A stretch of 35,897 nt of DNA from Terriglobia bacterium (lineage in GTDB: Bacteria > Acidobacteriota > Thermoanaerobaculia > Thermoanaerobaculales > Thermoanaerobaculaceae): assembly GCA_020073245.1 (NCBI GenBank), contig JAIQFQ010000037.1, positions 1 to 35,897 of the forward strand. Direction: 5' to 3'. The notes below the pieces were generated by a model that saw only the letters and a program-made list of their open reading frames with translations, was not told where the DNA came from and made no database searches. Positions within the stretch are counted from its first letter, which is position 1; every line of letters starts with the position of its first letter. The translations under genes and the position numbers were made by a program. Shown piece by piece: positions 8,752 through 15,875 of this stretch.

Positions 8752-9665
8752 ACGAGCGCGCCTGCTCCGATCACCAATGTGAACCCCAGGCCCCACAGGT
8801 GGCACGCAAACCCCGCGGCGAGGGCGCTCCTCGGCGCGACGCCCGCACCTGCAAGCGCCGCGGCCCATCCCGCTTCCTGCGTCCCGAAGTTCCCCACGGC
8901 GTTGACCGGCAACGAGGAGCCGGCGGCGGCTCCTATCACGCCAAGAAGCACGAGAAACGGCGGGAAGTTGAGGGCCATTGCTCTCAGGAGAGTGGCCGTG
9001 ACGGCCCAGATCACACCCCACAGCAACACCGACAGCAGCAGGCTCGCGAACGCCTGGGCGGGCGTTCGAGCCAGCTGCAGAAGCTCCTTCCGGGCACGGA
9101 GGAGCTGAACAAGCATCCGGCGGCGCCAACTCTTCCGTTTGCGCCACCGGCTCCCCAGCCACCGGAGCGCCCTGCCCCCGACGATCCAGGCGAACGTCAG
9201 GAGCACCGCGACGACGCCGACTGCCGCGATTGCCAGAAGGGGTCTTCCTCCGATCGCGGCCGTGCCGAATGCGGCCCACATGAGGACCGCAAGAACGTCC
9301 AGTACGCGTGCGAGGACGGTGACGGAGAGAGCGCGGATCGTCCCCGGGAGCCCAGCTGCTCGCAGGAGGGGGATCAACGAGAGCTCTCCCAGCCGGAGCG
9401 GGAGCACGCCGCTGGCGAGCTGCCAGACCGCTGCCACGGCGGTCGCGCGGGCCGGTCGAAGCCGGCGGCCCGCGAGGAGGGAGAGCCGGAGTCCGCGCAG
9501 CAGCATGGCCACGGCTGTTCCACCGAGTGCCGTCAGAAGGCCGGGCCAGCGTGCACGACCGGCGAGACCAACGACGTCGCCAGGCTGAGCCACGAGCAGC
9601 AGTGCGGCCGCGATGATCAGGCCCACACCGGCGAGCCACCAGGAGGCGCGTCGGCGCCTGCTCAC
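8664..9665 (-). CDS. UPF0104/LPG-synthase-TM family membrane protein (flippase-like)
   Basis: A 333-aa polytopic protein with about eight transmembrane helices (SWWLAGVGLIIAAALLLVA and others). It shows typical family stretches: the GLLTALGGTAVAMLLRGLRL region, ELSLIPLLRAAGLPGTIRAL, VLLGVIGAAAGSSLPVNAVG and GNFGTQEAGWAAALAGAG. This fold is shared with the flippase part of MprF and with proteins encoded next to polyprenol-sugar synthases. The GTG at 9665 overlaps the stop of the GT2 gene as GTGA, so it is translationally coupled. A role in moving or presenting a lipid-linked sugar is inferred from this neighbour. The C-terminal tail overlaps an opposite-strand reading frame. Confidence 0.85.
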   Translation of the reverse strand: MSRRRRASWWLAGVGLIIAAALLLVAQPGDVVGLAGRARWPGLLTALGGTAVAMLLRGLRLSLLAGRRLRPARATAVAAVWQLASGVLPLRLGELSLIPLLRAAGLPGTIRALSVTVLARVLDVLAVLMWAAFGTAAIGGRPLLAIAAVGVVAVLLTFAWIVGGRALRWLGSRWRKRKSWRRRMLVQLLRARKELLQLARTPAQAFASLLLSVLLWGVIWAVTATLLRAMALNFPPFLVLLGVIGAAAGSSLPVNAVGNFGTQEAGWAAALAGAGVAPRSALAAGFACHLWGLGFTLVIGAGALVYLAAGGSGAPSRPFLARLRSLLIPGRTE

Positions 9666-10594
9666 TTCTTTTGGCGTCCCATTGCGCGCAAGTCGTCGAG
9701 CAACCGGCGGTTCACGGCGGTCAGATCGGCGAGCATGCCCAGCACCGCCAGCTGGACCCCAGTGAGCGCGAGCAAGGCGCAGGCGATAAGCGACTGAACG
9801 TGGCCCGCGGGTGAGATGCCTGTCAGGTAATAGTACGCGTATCGGCCTGCGAGCGCTCCGGCGCCGATCCAACAGAGCGCGCCAAGGGAGAGCAGTATCC
9901 GCAGCGGGCGGTAGATGAAGACCAGCCGCACGAGCGTGGCGAGAGAGATCAGCACATACGTGGCGTTGTTTCGGACCAGACGTGACGGGCGGGAAACCGG
10001 ACGGGTAGCGACGGGGACAGAGCGCACCACAAGGTCGCTTTGACCCGCCTGGATCAGGGTCTCCAGCGTGTAGGTGAACGTTGTGAAGCAATGTAGGCGG
10101 GCAGCGGCGACGCGCGAGAAGGCGCGAAAACCGGTTGTCGCGTCCAGGAGGGGGATTCCGGACAGCATCCGCACGACCCAGGCACCGCAGCGCTGCAGCC
10201 AGCGCTTGGTGAGGGAGAAGTGCCTCAGCGTAGCGACCCCTCGGTCACCGAGGACGATGTCAGCGTCGCCGGTCAGGATCGGAGCCACCAGGGCCGGAAC
10301 GGCGGCGGGGTCGTACTGACCGTCGGCGTCCGTGTTGACGATCACGTCGGCACCGCCCCGCAGCGCTGCTTCGATGCCGACCGTGAACGCTCGCGCGAGG
10401 CCTATGTGGACGGGTAGCCTCACGACCGAGGCTCCGCCTGCCCGGGCCGCCTCGGCCGTCGCATCGGTCGACCCGTCATCGACCACCAGGATCTCGACCG
10501 ATTCGAAACCGTCCACGGTGCGCGGCAGTTCCCTCAGAGTGGCCGGTAGGCATTCAGCCTCGTTCCACGCCGGGACCTGGATGGTCAGCTTCAT
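9662..10594 (-). CDS. Family 2 glycosyltransferase, polyprenol-phosphate sugar synthase type
   Basis: A 310-aa enzyme with a cytosolic GT-A domain followed by two C-terminal membrane helices, the layout of dolichol/polyprenol-phosphate mannose or glucose synthases. The nucleotide-sugar site is VPAWNEAE (7-14), LVVDDGSTDAT (37-46) and the DxD motif NTDADGQYD (D89, D91). TTGFRAFSR and the LRILLSLGALCWIGAGAL helix fit the DPMS/GtrB-like group. It sits between a YfhO-like membrane protein and a flippase-like protein with 4-base overlaps on both sides. It probably loads a hexose on undecaprenyl phosphate; which sugar is not visible from sequence. Confidence 0.9.
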   Translation of the reverse strand: MKLTIQVPAWNEAECLPATLRELPRTVDGFESVEILVVDDGSTDATAEAARAGGASVVRLPVHIGLARAFTVGIEAALRGGADVIVNTDADGQYDPAAVPALVAPILTGDADIVLGDRGVATLRHFSLTKRWLQRCGAWVVRMLSGIPLLDATTGFRAFSRVAAARLHCFTTFTYTLETLIQAGQSDLVVRSVPVATRPVSRPSRLVRNNATYVLISLATLVRLVFIYRPLRILLSLGALCWIGAGALAGRYAYYYLTGISPAGHVQSLIACALLALTGVQLAVLGMLADLTAVNRRLLDDLRAMGRQKK

Positions 10595-12915
10595 CTGAGC
10601 CTCCTGGGCGCCGCCAGCAGGACGGTCACAGCGAGGGCCGCGGCCGCCGATCCCCAGAGCAAGGGCGGCAACTCAGCCTCAAGCACGACGTGTGACGTGC
10701 CGCTGGGGAGCGGGACGCCGGTCCAGACACCGTCCACGCGTTCAGTCTGAACGGGACTCCCATTGACAGTCGCCTTGAACAGTCTGGGCCGGTACTTGAC
10801 CTGGACGACCAAGAACCCCGGTGCGGTCAGATCGCCCCTGAGCTCGGTCCTGTCCGGGAGCACGCTCGCGATCCGGATACTGCCTCCCGTCCTCCACTGG
10901 ACAGGAGCGGAAACACCGGGAACGCGCGTCCCGGGCACGGTCACGACGCTGAGATCCTTGGGAAACGACACACCTTCGGGTTCGACGCCACGAGCCAGGA
11001 AGGCGAGCGGCCTCGCCGTCGTCCACTCCCAGACCCGAACGCCAGTTTGCTGGCGAGCAATGCGCAAGCCCGAGGTGTCCCATGCTGCTGGGAGTGTGTC
11101 CGTGGTGGGACCATGGCCGCCGGAGATCGCCACGACCGCGGGACCTGGCGGAAAGCCGGTCGGCACCTCGAACCATGTCCACGCCGTACTCTCGGCCTGT
11201 AGCGTCTCATCCGACGCGAGCTCGACGACCCGACCCACACTTTCGAGCCGAACCCGAATTGAGTGGCCGGACGTCGAGGGGAGGCCGAGACGACACGCCC
11301 CTTCGGGGACCTCGGCCTGAAAGCGGGAGGAGCCGCTTCCCAGCGACGGACGAGTCGAGGTCAGATCAGCCAGCTCGATACGAGAGAAGACCTCGCCCGA
11401 GACCACCCGGAGGGGCAGCGGCTCAAGGAGCCAGCGGGCACCGAGGCGGACGATCCGCGGGTCGAGGGCTCTGGAAACGGACAGCTCACCACCCTTGCCG
11501 GCCCCCAGCATCGAAGCGTATCGCGGCTCGCCCGAGAACGATGCGGCGCGCACGTCCGCAAGGCCCAGCGAGGCCGCAGCGTCCGGTGGCATGGCTCCGA
11601 GCAGGCCCACGAGCCGCCACCTGGTGGTCACCATGTCCTTGGGAATTGGCGTTGCCAGTTCGGTGTCCTCGGCGGAGATGAAGGGCAAGAGGCGCGCGGC
11701 TCGGGGGACCAGCGAGAGAGCGATGAGGACCCATATGGAGGCAGCCACGGCGGTTCGGCCTCGCCCATCGGGCAGTTTCTCGACCAAGGCCTGGGTCCCG
11801 AATGCCGCGAGTGCGGCGGCGGTCAGGGCGAGCACCCCGTAAGGCCGCTGCCACAGGCCGAACCGGGTCAGCAGACTGCCTGGGACAGAGATGACCACGG
11901 CGCTTACCCCAGCGACTCCGAGCAAGAACCCTCGCTTCCTAGCCGGCGCCGAGAGCAAGCCCAACACGGCGAGCGCCACTGTCCCCAGCCCCACGTAGGC
12001 GAGGCCCTCGTGGGCCCCCTGGGCCGGTGCTGCGCCAGGGCGTCCAGCCGGAGCGTTCTCCTCGGGCGTCGCCACGACGACCGCCTTCCAGCCGCTGATC
12101 GCCGGCACCGCGGAGGGCTGTGAGGCCGGCGCCCCTGGCTCTCGGCCGTTGCGGTCAAGCCAGATCCGAGGGAGCGCCAGTGCGAGCACGAGCAAACTGG
12201 CCGCGCCGATGGCAAGCCATCGCGCCGGCCTCGCGGCAGCGGGAGGGAAGAAGACCATCGCGGCTCCGGCCAGGGCCACGAAGGTAGGAGCGGGTGCCCC
12301 GCTGGCACCGAGGACGAGAAGCACGAAGGTCCACGCCGCGACGAGTGAGCGTCGGCTCCGTATCGGCGCGAGGGCCGGAGCGAGTGCGAGGGGCCCGAGG
12401 GCGAGCGCCGATCCGTGCCAGTCAAGCCAATGCGCCGTTACGGCGCCGGATAGGGCGTATGCGGTCGCGCCGACGGCGGCGGGCCAGGCGCCGAGCCCGA
12501 GGAGCCGCAACACCCACCATGTGCTCAGCAGCGCCACGGTCAGCTCGAGCGCGAGGAGCGCGGTCCATGCCCAGCCGGGTCTCGCCGCGACGGCGGCAAG
12601 GAGGACCAGCGGCGCCCCACCCTCCTCGGGTCCGGACAGCCATCCTGGACGGCCCCCACCGATCCATGGGTTCCAGAGAGCGACTTTCAGAGGTCCTCGG
12701 GCCACACTCGACAACCTCGGGCCGAGCCTCGTGGCGGGTTCAAGGGAATCCGTCGAGGGTCTCGCGAGTGGTCCCAGCAGCTCGCGCCAAGGTGGGGCAC
12801 TCTTGAGGCTCGCTTCGGGGGCAAGCCGACAGTCGAGAAAGAGGGCGGGGTAGAGGAGCGTGAGTAGGATCGCAACAGCAACGACAAGACAAACCCTCGA
12901 GCCGCCGCCGCGCAT
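10591..12915 (-). CDS. Large polytopic membrane protein, YfhO/GT-C-like
   Basis: A 774-aa protein: about ten hydrophobic helices through residue 420, then a long soluble part (about 430-745) and one C-terminal helix. An early acidic/periplasmic segment followed by ALWNPWIGGGRPGWLSG resembles the first loop of YfhO-type GT-C proteins, which transfer lipid-linked sugars on the outer face. The C-terminal part is beta-rich and includes VVQVKYRPRLFKATVNGSPV, as in YfhO-like proteins. The ATG at 12915 has a TACAAT box 5 bases upstream and no Shine-Dalgarno. The stop overlaps the GT2 start (ATGA). With the GT2 and UPF0104 genes it could use the polyprenol-sugar to decorate lipid or protein. The family call is moderate. 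Confidence 0.75.
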   Translation of the reverse strand: MRGGGSRVCLVVAVAILLTLLYPALFLDCRLAPEASLKSAPPWRELLGPLARPSTDSLEPATRLGPRLSSVARGPLKVALWNPWIGGGRPGWLSGPEEGGAPLVLLAAVAARPGWAWTALLALELTVALLSTWWVLRLLGLGAWPAAVGATAYALSGAVTAHWLDWHGSALALGPLALAPALAPIRSRRSLVAAWTFVLLVLGASGAPAPTFVALAGAAMVFFPPAAARPARWLAIGAASLLVLALALPRIWLDRNGREPGAPASQPSAVPAISGWKAVVVATPEENAPAGRPGAAPAQGAHEGLAYVGLGTVALAVLGLLSAPARKRGFLLGVAGVSAVVISVPGSLLTRFGLWQRPYGVLALTAAALAAFGTQALVEKLPDGRGRTAVAASIWVLIALSLVPRAARLLPFISAEDTELATPIPKDMVTTRWRLVGLLGAMPPDAAASLGLADVRAASFSGEPRYASMLGAGKGGELSVSRALDPRIVRLGARWLLEPLPLRVVSGEVFSRIELADLTSTRPSLGSGSSRFQAEVPEGACRLGLPSTSGHSIRVRLESVGRVVELASDETLQAESTAWTWFEVPTGFPPGPAVVAISGGHGPTTDTLPAAWDTSGLRIARQQTGVRVWEWTTARPLAFLARGVEPEGVSFPKDLSVVTVPGTRVPGVSAPVQWRTGGSIRIASVLPDRTELRGDLTAPGFLVVQVKYRPRLFKATVNGSPVQTERVDGVWTGVPLPSGTSHVVLEAELPPLLWGSAAAALAVTVLLAAPRRLR

Positions 12916-12920
12916 GGCCC

Positions 12921-12926
12921 ATTGTA
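12921..12926 (-). promoter_or_regulatory. Candidate -10 box for leaderless YfhO-like gene
   Basis: TACAAT (5 of 6 to TATAAT) on the minus strand ends 5 bases before the ATG at 12915. No Shine-Dalgarno and no -35-like sequence at the usual distance. Confidence 0.5.
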
Positions 12927-13032
12927 GGGTGTTGTCGGTCCGGGCGCAGGTCCCTCACTTCTGACGGATCGGTCCACCTGAGGGGCCGCCATTCAGCTCG
13001 CTTTGATGCCGGTCTGAGGCGACGCCGCATGG

Positions 13033-13061
13033 TTGACAGTCTGTGACCTCACCGGCATACT
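13033..13061 (+). promoter_or_regulatory. tRNA-Phe promoter
   Basis: TTGACA at 13033-13038 and CATACT at 13056-13061 are separated by 17 bases. The predicted start, about 13068, leaves a leader of roughly 9 bases before the tRNA. This is the best -35/-10 pair in the window and shows the housekeeping consensus used by this genome. Confidence 0.7.
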
Positions 13062-13076
13062 CTCCCGGCCTGGAGT

Positions 13077-13152
13077 GCCCAGGTAGCTCAGTTGGTAGAG
13101 CACGTGACTGAAAATCACGGTGTCGGCAGTTCAATTCTGCCCCTGGGCACCA
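13077..13152 (+). tRNA. trnF: tRNA-Phe (anticodon GAA), CCA encoded
   Basis: Complete cloverleaf of 76 bases. Acceptor strands 13077-13083 (GCCCAGG) and 13142-13148 (CCTGGGC) pair perfectly; the D stem is GCTC/GAGC; the anticodon stem CGTGA/TCACG carries loop CTGAAAA with anticodon GAA at 13110-13112; the T arm is GGCAG-TTCAATT-CTGCC. The discriminator is A, as expected for Phe, and the 3' CCA is encoded at 13150-13152. A good promoter precedes and a hairpin terminator follows. Two degraded copies of its 3' half lie downstream. Confidence 0.97.
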
Positions 13153-13164
13153 CTCCGACCCACG

Positions 13165-13193
13165 ACCCCGCCTGTGGCGGGGTTCTTGATTTT
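13165..13193 (+). terminator. Intrinsic terminator of tRNA-Phe
   Basis: A-CCCCGCC, loop TGT, GGCGGGG-T forms an 8-bp GC-rich stem at 13165-13183, followed by a T-rich run to 13193. It is 12 bases past the CCA end. The same hairpin with compensated changes recurs in the second copy (CCCCGCC-CGC-GGCGGGG, 13359-13375). Confidence 0.75.
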
Positions 13194-13207
13194 CAGTCAC
13201 GTGCTCT
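13187..13207 (-). repeat. Perfect 21-base inverted copy of the tRNA-Phe anticodon arm
   Basis: Bases 13187-13207 are the exact reverse complement of tRNA bases 13097-13117, which cover the 3' strand of the D stem, the whole 5' anticodon stem, the loop with the anticodon, and part of the 3' anticodon stem. It begins in the T-tract of the terminator. A diverged form (GATCTTCAGACACTTGCT) follows the second tRNA copy in the same relative place. Confidence 0.9.
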
Positions 13208-13216
13208 GTGGGGGCG

Positions 13217-13234
13217 CGGGGGGCTCGCCCCCCG
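13217..13234. repeat. GC hairpin in the inter-copy spacer
   Basis: CGGGGGG-CTCG-CCCCCCG, a 7-bp perfect stem with a four-base loop, lies in the 96-base spacer between the inverted anticodon copy and the second tRNA fragment. The rest of the spacer is G-rich with short repeats of CGGAG. I see no reading frame of note in it. Confidence 0.6.
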
Positions 13235-13303
13235 ACCGGGGTGGAAAGGTGACGGCCCGGAGCGGAGCGGCCCTTCGCGCAGCGGAGGACGCGGAGCGCA
13301 GGG

Positions 13304-13391
13304 GAAAATCACGGTGTCGACGGTTCAATTCCGCGCCTGGGCACCACTCCGACCCACGACCCCGCCCGCGGCGGGGTCGTTTGATCTTCAG
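13304..13391 (+). repeat. tRNA-Phe 3'-half copy 2 (pseudo-tRNA plus terminator)
   Basis: Starting with GAAAATCACGGTGTCG, that is, at the first anticodon base, this segment repeats 13110-13196 at roughly 90 percent identity: anticodon 3' stem, variable loop, T arm (now mispaired), CCTGGGCACCA at 13336-13346, the spacer ACTCCGACCCACGA, and the terminator hairpin. The 5' half of the tRNA is absent, so it cannot make a functional tRNA. Offset from the intact tRNA is 194 bases. Confidence 0.9.
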
Positions 13392-13499
13392 ACACTTGCT
13401 TGGCGAGGCCTCGGGAGTGATGTCCCCCGACGAACCGCAATGGTAAGATGCAGCTACAAGTCTCGGCGTCGGCTGGCCCGCGCACAAAGGAGGAGTGTT

Positions 13500-14162
13500 A
13501 TGCGGCTTGATCTTCGTTGGTCCGGTACTGCAGTGCTTCTTGTCTGGTGCCTCGCTGTCGTTTCGGCCGTTGCCGCACCGGTAACCGCGCAACTGCGGCC
13601 GCCGAGCGTGACGAACACGAAGGCCTTCAACCCCTCGACGACTGCGTCGAAGGTGGCGGCACCGATGCCCGCGGCCGCGGCGCTGCTACCACCGATCGTG
13701 ACCAAGACCTTCGAGCCCGTGGTGATCAGGCCGGGGGGCACGGCGACCATGACCTTCGCCGTTACCAATCCCAACGCGAGCGACCTCAGCAACGTCGTTT
13801 TCACCGACACGATGCCGTCGGGTCTGTTCATCACCGGTTTCGGCAACAACGTCTGCTCAAACTGGAGCTTGTCTCTCACCAACGGCGGGCCGGACGGGTA
13901 CCCGGATCTGAGCGTGGGCGTCAATCCTCTCAGCGCGAACACGACCTGCACGTTCTCGTTCCCCATGTTTGCCAAATCCGCAGGCGATTTCTACAACACC
14001 ACGAGCGCGGTCACGTCAACGGAGGCCGGCAGCGGACCGCCGAGCAACACCGCACTGCTGCAAGCGACGGACCCGATCCCGACGATGTCGTGGCTGGGCC
14101 TCGCGGCTCTGGCAGCCGTCCTCGCCCTCGCCGGTATCATCGCGGTCAGACGGAGAGCGTAG
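13500..14162 (+). CDS. Secreted IPTL-CTERM surface protein
   Basis: A 220-aa exported protein. The ATG at 13500 has AAGGAGGAG ideally placed; the longer frame upstream reads through the tRNA copies and is not real. Residues 1-33 form a signal peptide ending VSAVAAPVTAQ. The middle is a DUF11-like beta domain (TKTFEPVVIRPGGTATMTFAVTNPN, DTMPSGLFITGFG). The C-terminus is the tripartite sorting tail IPTMSWLG, a hydrophobic helix LAALAAVLALAGIIAV, and RRRA, matching the IPTL-CTERM class processed by an exosortase (XrtH type). No exosortase gene is here. A TAAGAT box at 13444-13449 could be its -10. The gene lies between tRNA-Phe copies 2 and 3. Confidence 0.9.
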   Translation: MRLDLRWSGTAVLLVWCLAVVSAVAAPVTAQLRPPSVTNTKAFNPSTTASKVAAPMPAAAALLPPIVTKTFEPVVIRPGGTATMTFAVTNPNASDLSNVVFTDTMPSGLFITGFGNNVCSNWSLSLTNGGPDGYPDLSVGVNPLSANTTCTFSFPMFAKSAGDFYNTTSAVTSTEAGSGPPSNTALLQATDPIPTMSWLGLAALAAVLALAGIIAVRRRA

Positions 14163-14227
14163 GCACCCGCTGAATTGCACCGCAAAGCGGAGTTGTGATG
14201 CCCCCTTCCGGATGGCGCGGGGGAAGG

Positions 14228-14310
14228 TAACTGTCTGGAAGGCTCAGGTTAGCCCCTGGGCACCATTCCAAACCCCAACTCCGCCGGCACCGGGGTTCTG
14301 GTCTTGAGAC
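14228..14310 (+). repeat. tRNA-Phe 3'-half copy 3 (most degraded)
   Basis: The core GCCCCTGGGCACCATTCC (14253-14270) matches the tRNA 3' end plus its flank. It is followed by a decayed terminator (AACCCC at 14271-14276, GGGGTT at 14292-14297) and TTCTGGTCTTGAGAC, corresponding to the post-terminator inverted segment of copies 1 and 2. The part before 14253 is only weakly alignable. The hairpin may now end transcription of the IPTL-CTERM gene and/or the opposing rtcB. The rest of the 202-base gap holds no reading frame I would support. Confidence 0.7.
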
Positions 14311-14364
14311 CCGTGGTACGGCGAGGGGTTCGTCCGCGGGGGCGTATGGGTTGTCGATACCGCC

Positions 14365-15807
14365 TCAGCCCTTGACGACGCCGATCGGGCGCAAGCGCGC
14401 TACCGGCCGTGCAATTCCGGAGAGGCGGAGCGCTTCGACCACCTCGGCAGCATCCTTGTAGGCCTCGGGCATCTCCTCGGCGAGGGTCTTGGGGGAGCGG
14501 GCCGCCACGACGACGCCGCGCTGCCCGAGTTCGGCGAAGATGTCGCGCCCAGCCCCGGCCCGCCTGGCGGCGTGGCGCGACATGCTCCGCCCCGCACCGT
14601 GCGCGGCCGAGCCGAACGTCTCGCGCATCGCGAGCTGCGTCCCCACGCAGACGAACGACGGGCGTCCCATGTCGCCGGGGATCAGCACGGGCTGACCCAC
14701 GGCACGGTACGCCGCTGGCACATCCGCATGCCCGGCCGGGAACGCCCGCGTCGCGCCCTTCCGATGGACGAGCAGCGTCCGGCGGGTGCCTCCCACGTCG
14801 TGCTCCTCCAGCTTCGCGATGTTGTGAGCGACGTCGTACACGAGGCGGAACCCGAGCGATGAGCGGCTCCCCCCGAATACTCGGGCCATTGCACGCTCGA
14901 TGAGGACCATCATGACCTGCCGGTTCGCCCAGGCGAAGTTGGCCGCCGCGCGCATCGCGGCGAGGTACCGCGCGCCTTCCGGCGAGGAGAGCGGTACCGC
15001 GACCAACTGGGGGTCGGGGAGCGGGATCAGCTCGCGTCCTTTGCTCCTGTGCATGGCCGCGAGGGCGTCGTCGCACACCTGATAGCCGAGACCTCGGGAG
15101 CCCGAGTGGAGCAGAACCGTGAGCTGGCCCTCGGCGAGCCCGAACGCTTCCGCCGCGCTCTGATCGAGGACCTCGTCGACGACCTGGACCTCGGCGAAGT
15201 GGTTGCCGGACCCGAGCGTCCCGAGCTGCGGCACGCCACGCTCCCTGGCCCTGTGCGACAGCGCCGCCGGGTCTGCGCCTGGGAGGCAGCCCTGCGCCTC
15301 GGTGAACGCCACGTCTTCGGGCTGCCCGTAGCCGGCGCGGACGGCCCACGCGGCGCCCGTTCGAAGCACGGCATCGAGGTCGTGGTCGCTGAGCCTCGCG
15401 ATCGCGCCCTCGCTGCCGACGCCGGCGGGGATGTCCCGCTGGATCTGCAGCACAAGTCGGCGCAGGCGGTCGCCGAGCTCGTCGGCCCGCAGGTCCGTCC
15501 GGATCAGCCGGACGCCGCAGTTGATGTCGTACCCGACCCCCCCCGGTGAGACGATGCCGTCGGCCGCATCGAAGGCCGCCACCCCGCCGATCGGGAAACC
15601 GTACCCCTCGTGCATGTCCGGCATCGCCAGCGACGCGCGGACGATCCCCGGGAGGTGCGCGACGTTGCACGCCTGTTCGAGGGACCTGTCGCCGCGGATG
15701 GCCGCGAGCAACGTCTCGCTGGCAAAGACTCGGGCAGGCACCTGCATACCGCCCGCCGCCGCGACCTCCCAGATACCCGGGGAGACCTGTTCAAGGTCCT
15801 TGCCCAC
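14365..15807 (-). CDS. rtcB: RNA-splicing ligase RtcB
   Basis: A 480-aa GTP- and Mn-dependent RNA ligase that joins 2',3'-cyclic-phosphate or 3'-phosphate ends to 5'-OH ends in tRNA splicing and RNA repair. Its length and residue spacing match the archaeal-length enzyme: Asp94 and Cys97 in GYDINCGVRL, Asn202 and His203 in GSGNHFAEVQ, His234 in HSGSRGLG, His328 in VAHNIAKLEEH, and the guanylylated His403 in AAHGAGRSMSR. The start is the GTG at 15807 with TATATT 6 bases upstream; the frame further upstream runs opposite kdsC sequence and carries no RtcB residues. No archease gene is adjacent. It converges on the IPTL-CTERM gene. Confidence 0.96.
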   Translation of the reverse strand: MGKDLEQVSPGIWEVAAAGGMQVPARVFASETLLAAIRGDRSLEQACNVAHLPGIVRASLAMPDMHEGYGFPIGGVAAFDAADGIVSPGGVGYDINCGVRLIRTDLRADELGDRLRRLVLQIQRDIPAGVGSEGAIARLSDHDLDAVLRTGAAWAVRAGYGQPEDVAFTEAQGCLPGADPAALSHRARERGVPQLGTLGSGNHFAEVQVVDEVLDQSAAEAFGLAEGQLTVLLHSGSRGLGYQVCDDALAAMHRSKGRELIPLPDPQLVAVPLSSPEGARYLAAMRAAANFAWANRQVMMVLIERAMARVFGGSRSSLGFRLVYDVAHNIAKLEEHDVGGTRRTLLVHRKGATRAFPAGHADVPAAYRAVGQPVLIPGDMGRPSFVCVGTQLAMRETFGSAAHGAGRSMSRHAARRAGAGRDIFAELGQRGVVVAARSPKTLAEEMPEAYKDAAEVVEALRLSGIARPVARLRPIGVVKG

Positions 15808-15813
15808 ATGTCC

Positions 15814-15819
15814 AATATA
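15814..15819 (-). promoter_or_regulatory. Candidate -10 box for leaderless rtcB start
   Basis: TATATT on the minus strand ends 6 bases before the GTG at 15807, in the 68-base gap after kdsC. No Shine-Dalgarno precedes the start. Confidence 0.45.
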
Positions 15820-15875
15820 GACTCGCGGCCCGAGGAGGGAGTGACTCCCGTTGGTGGCCGCTCGGGTGGTGCGGG

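Noticed and set aside
12955..13200. An 81-residue minus-strand frame containing AELNCRHRDFQSRALPTELPGH
   Set aside because: It is the antisense reading of the tRNA-Phe gene, a well-known kind of false protein call.
13092..13499. N-terminal extension of the IPTL-CTERM protein reading back into tRNA-Phe
   Set aside because: It translates tRNA and repeat sequence; ATG 13500 has an ideal ribosome binding site and begins a signal peptide.
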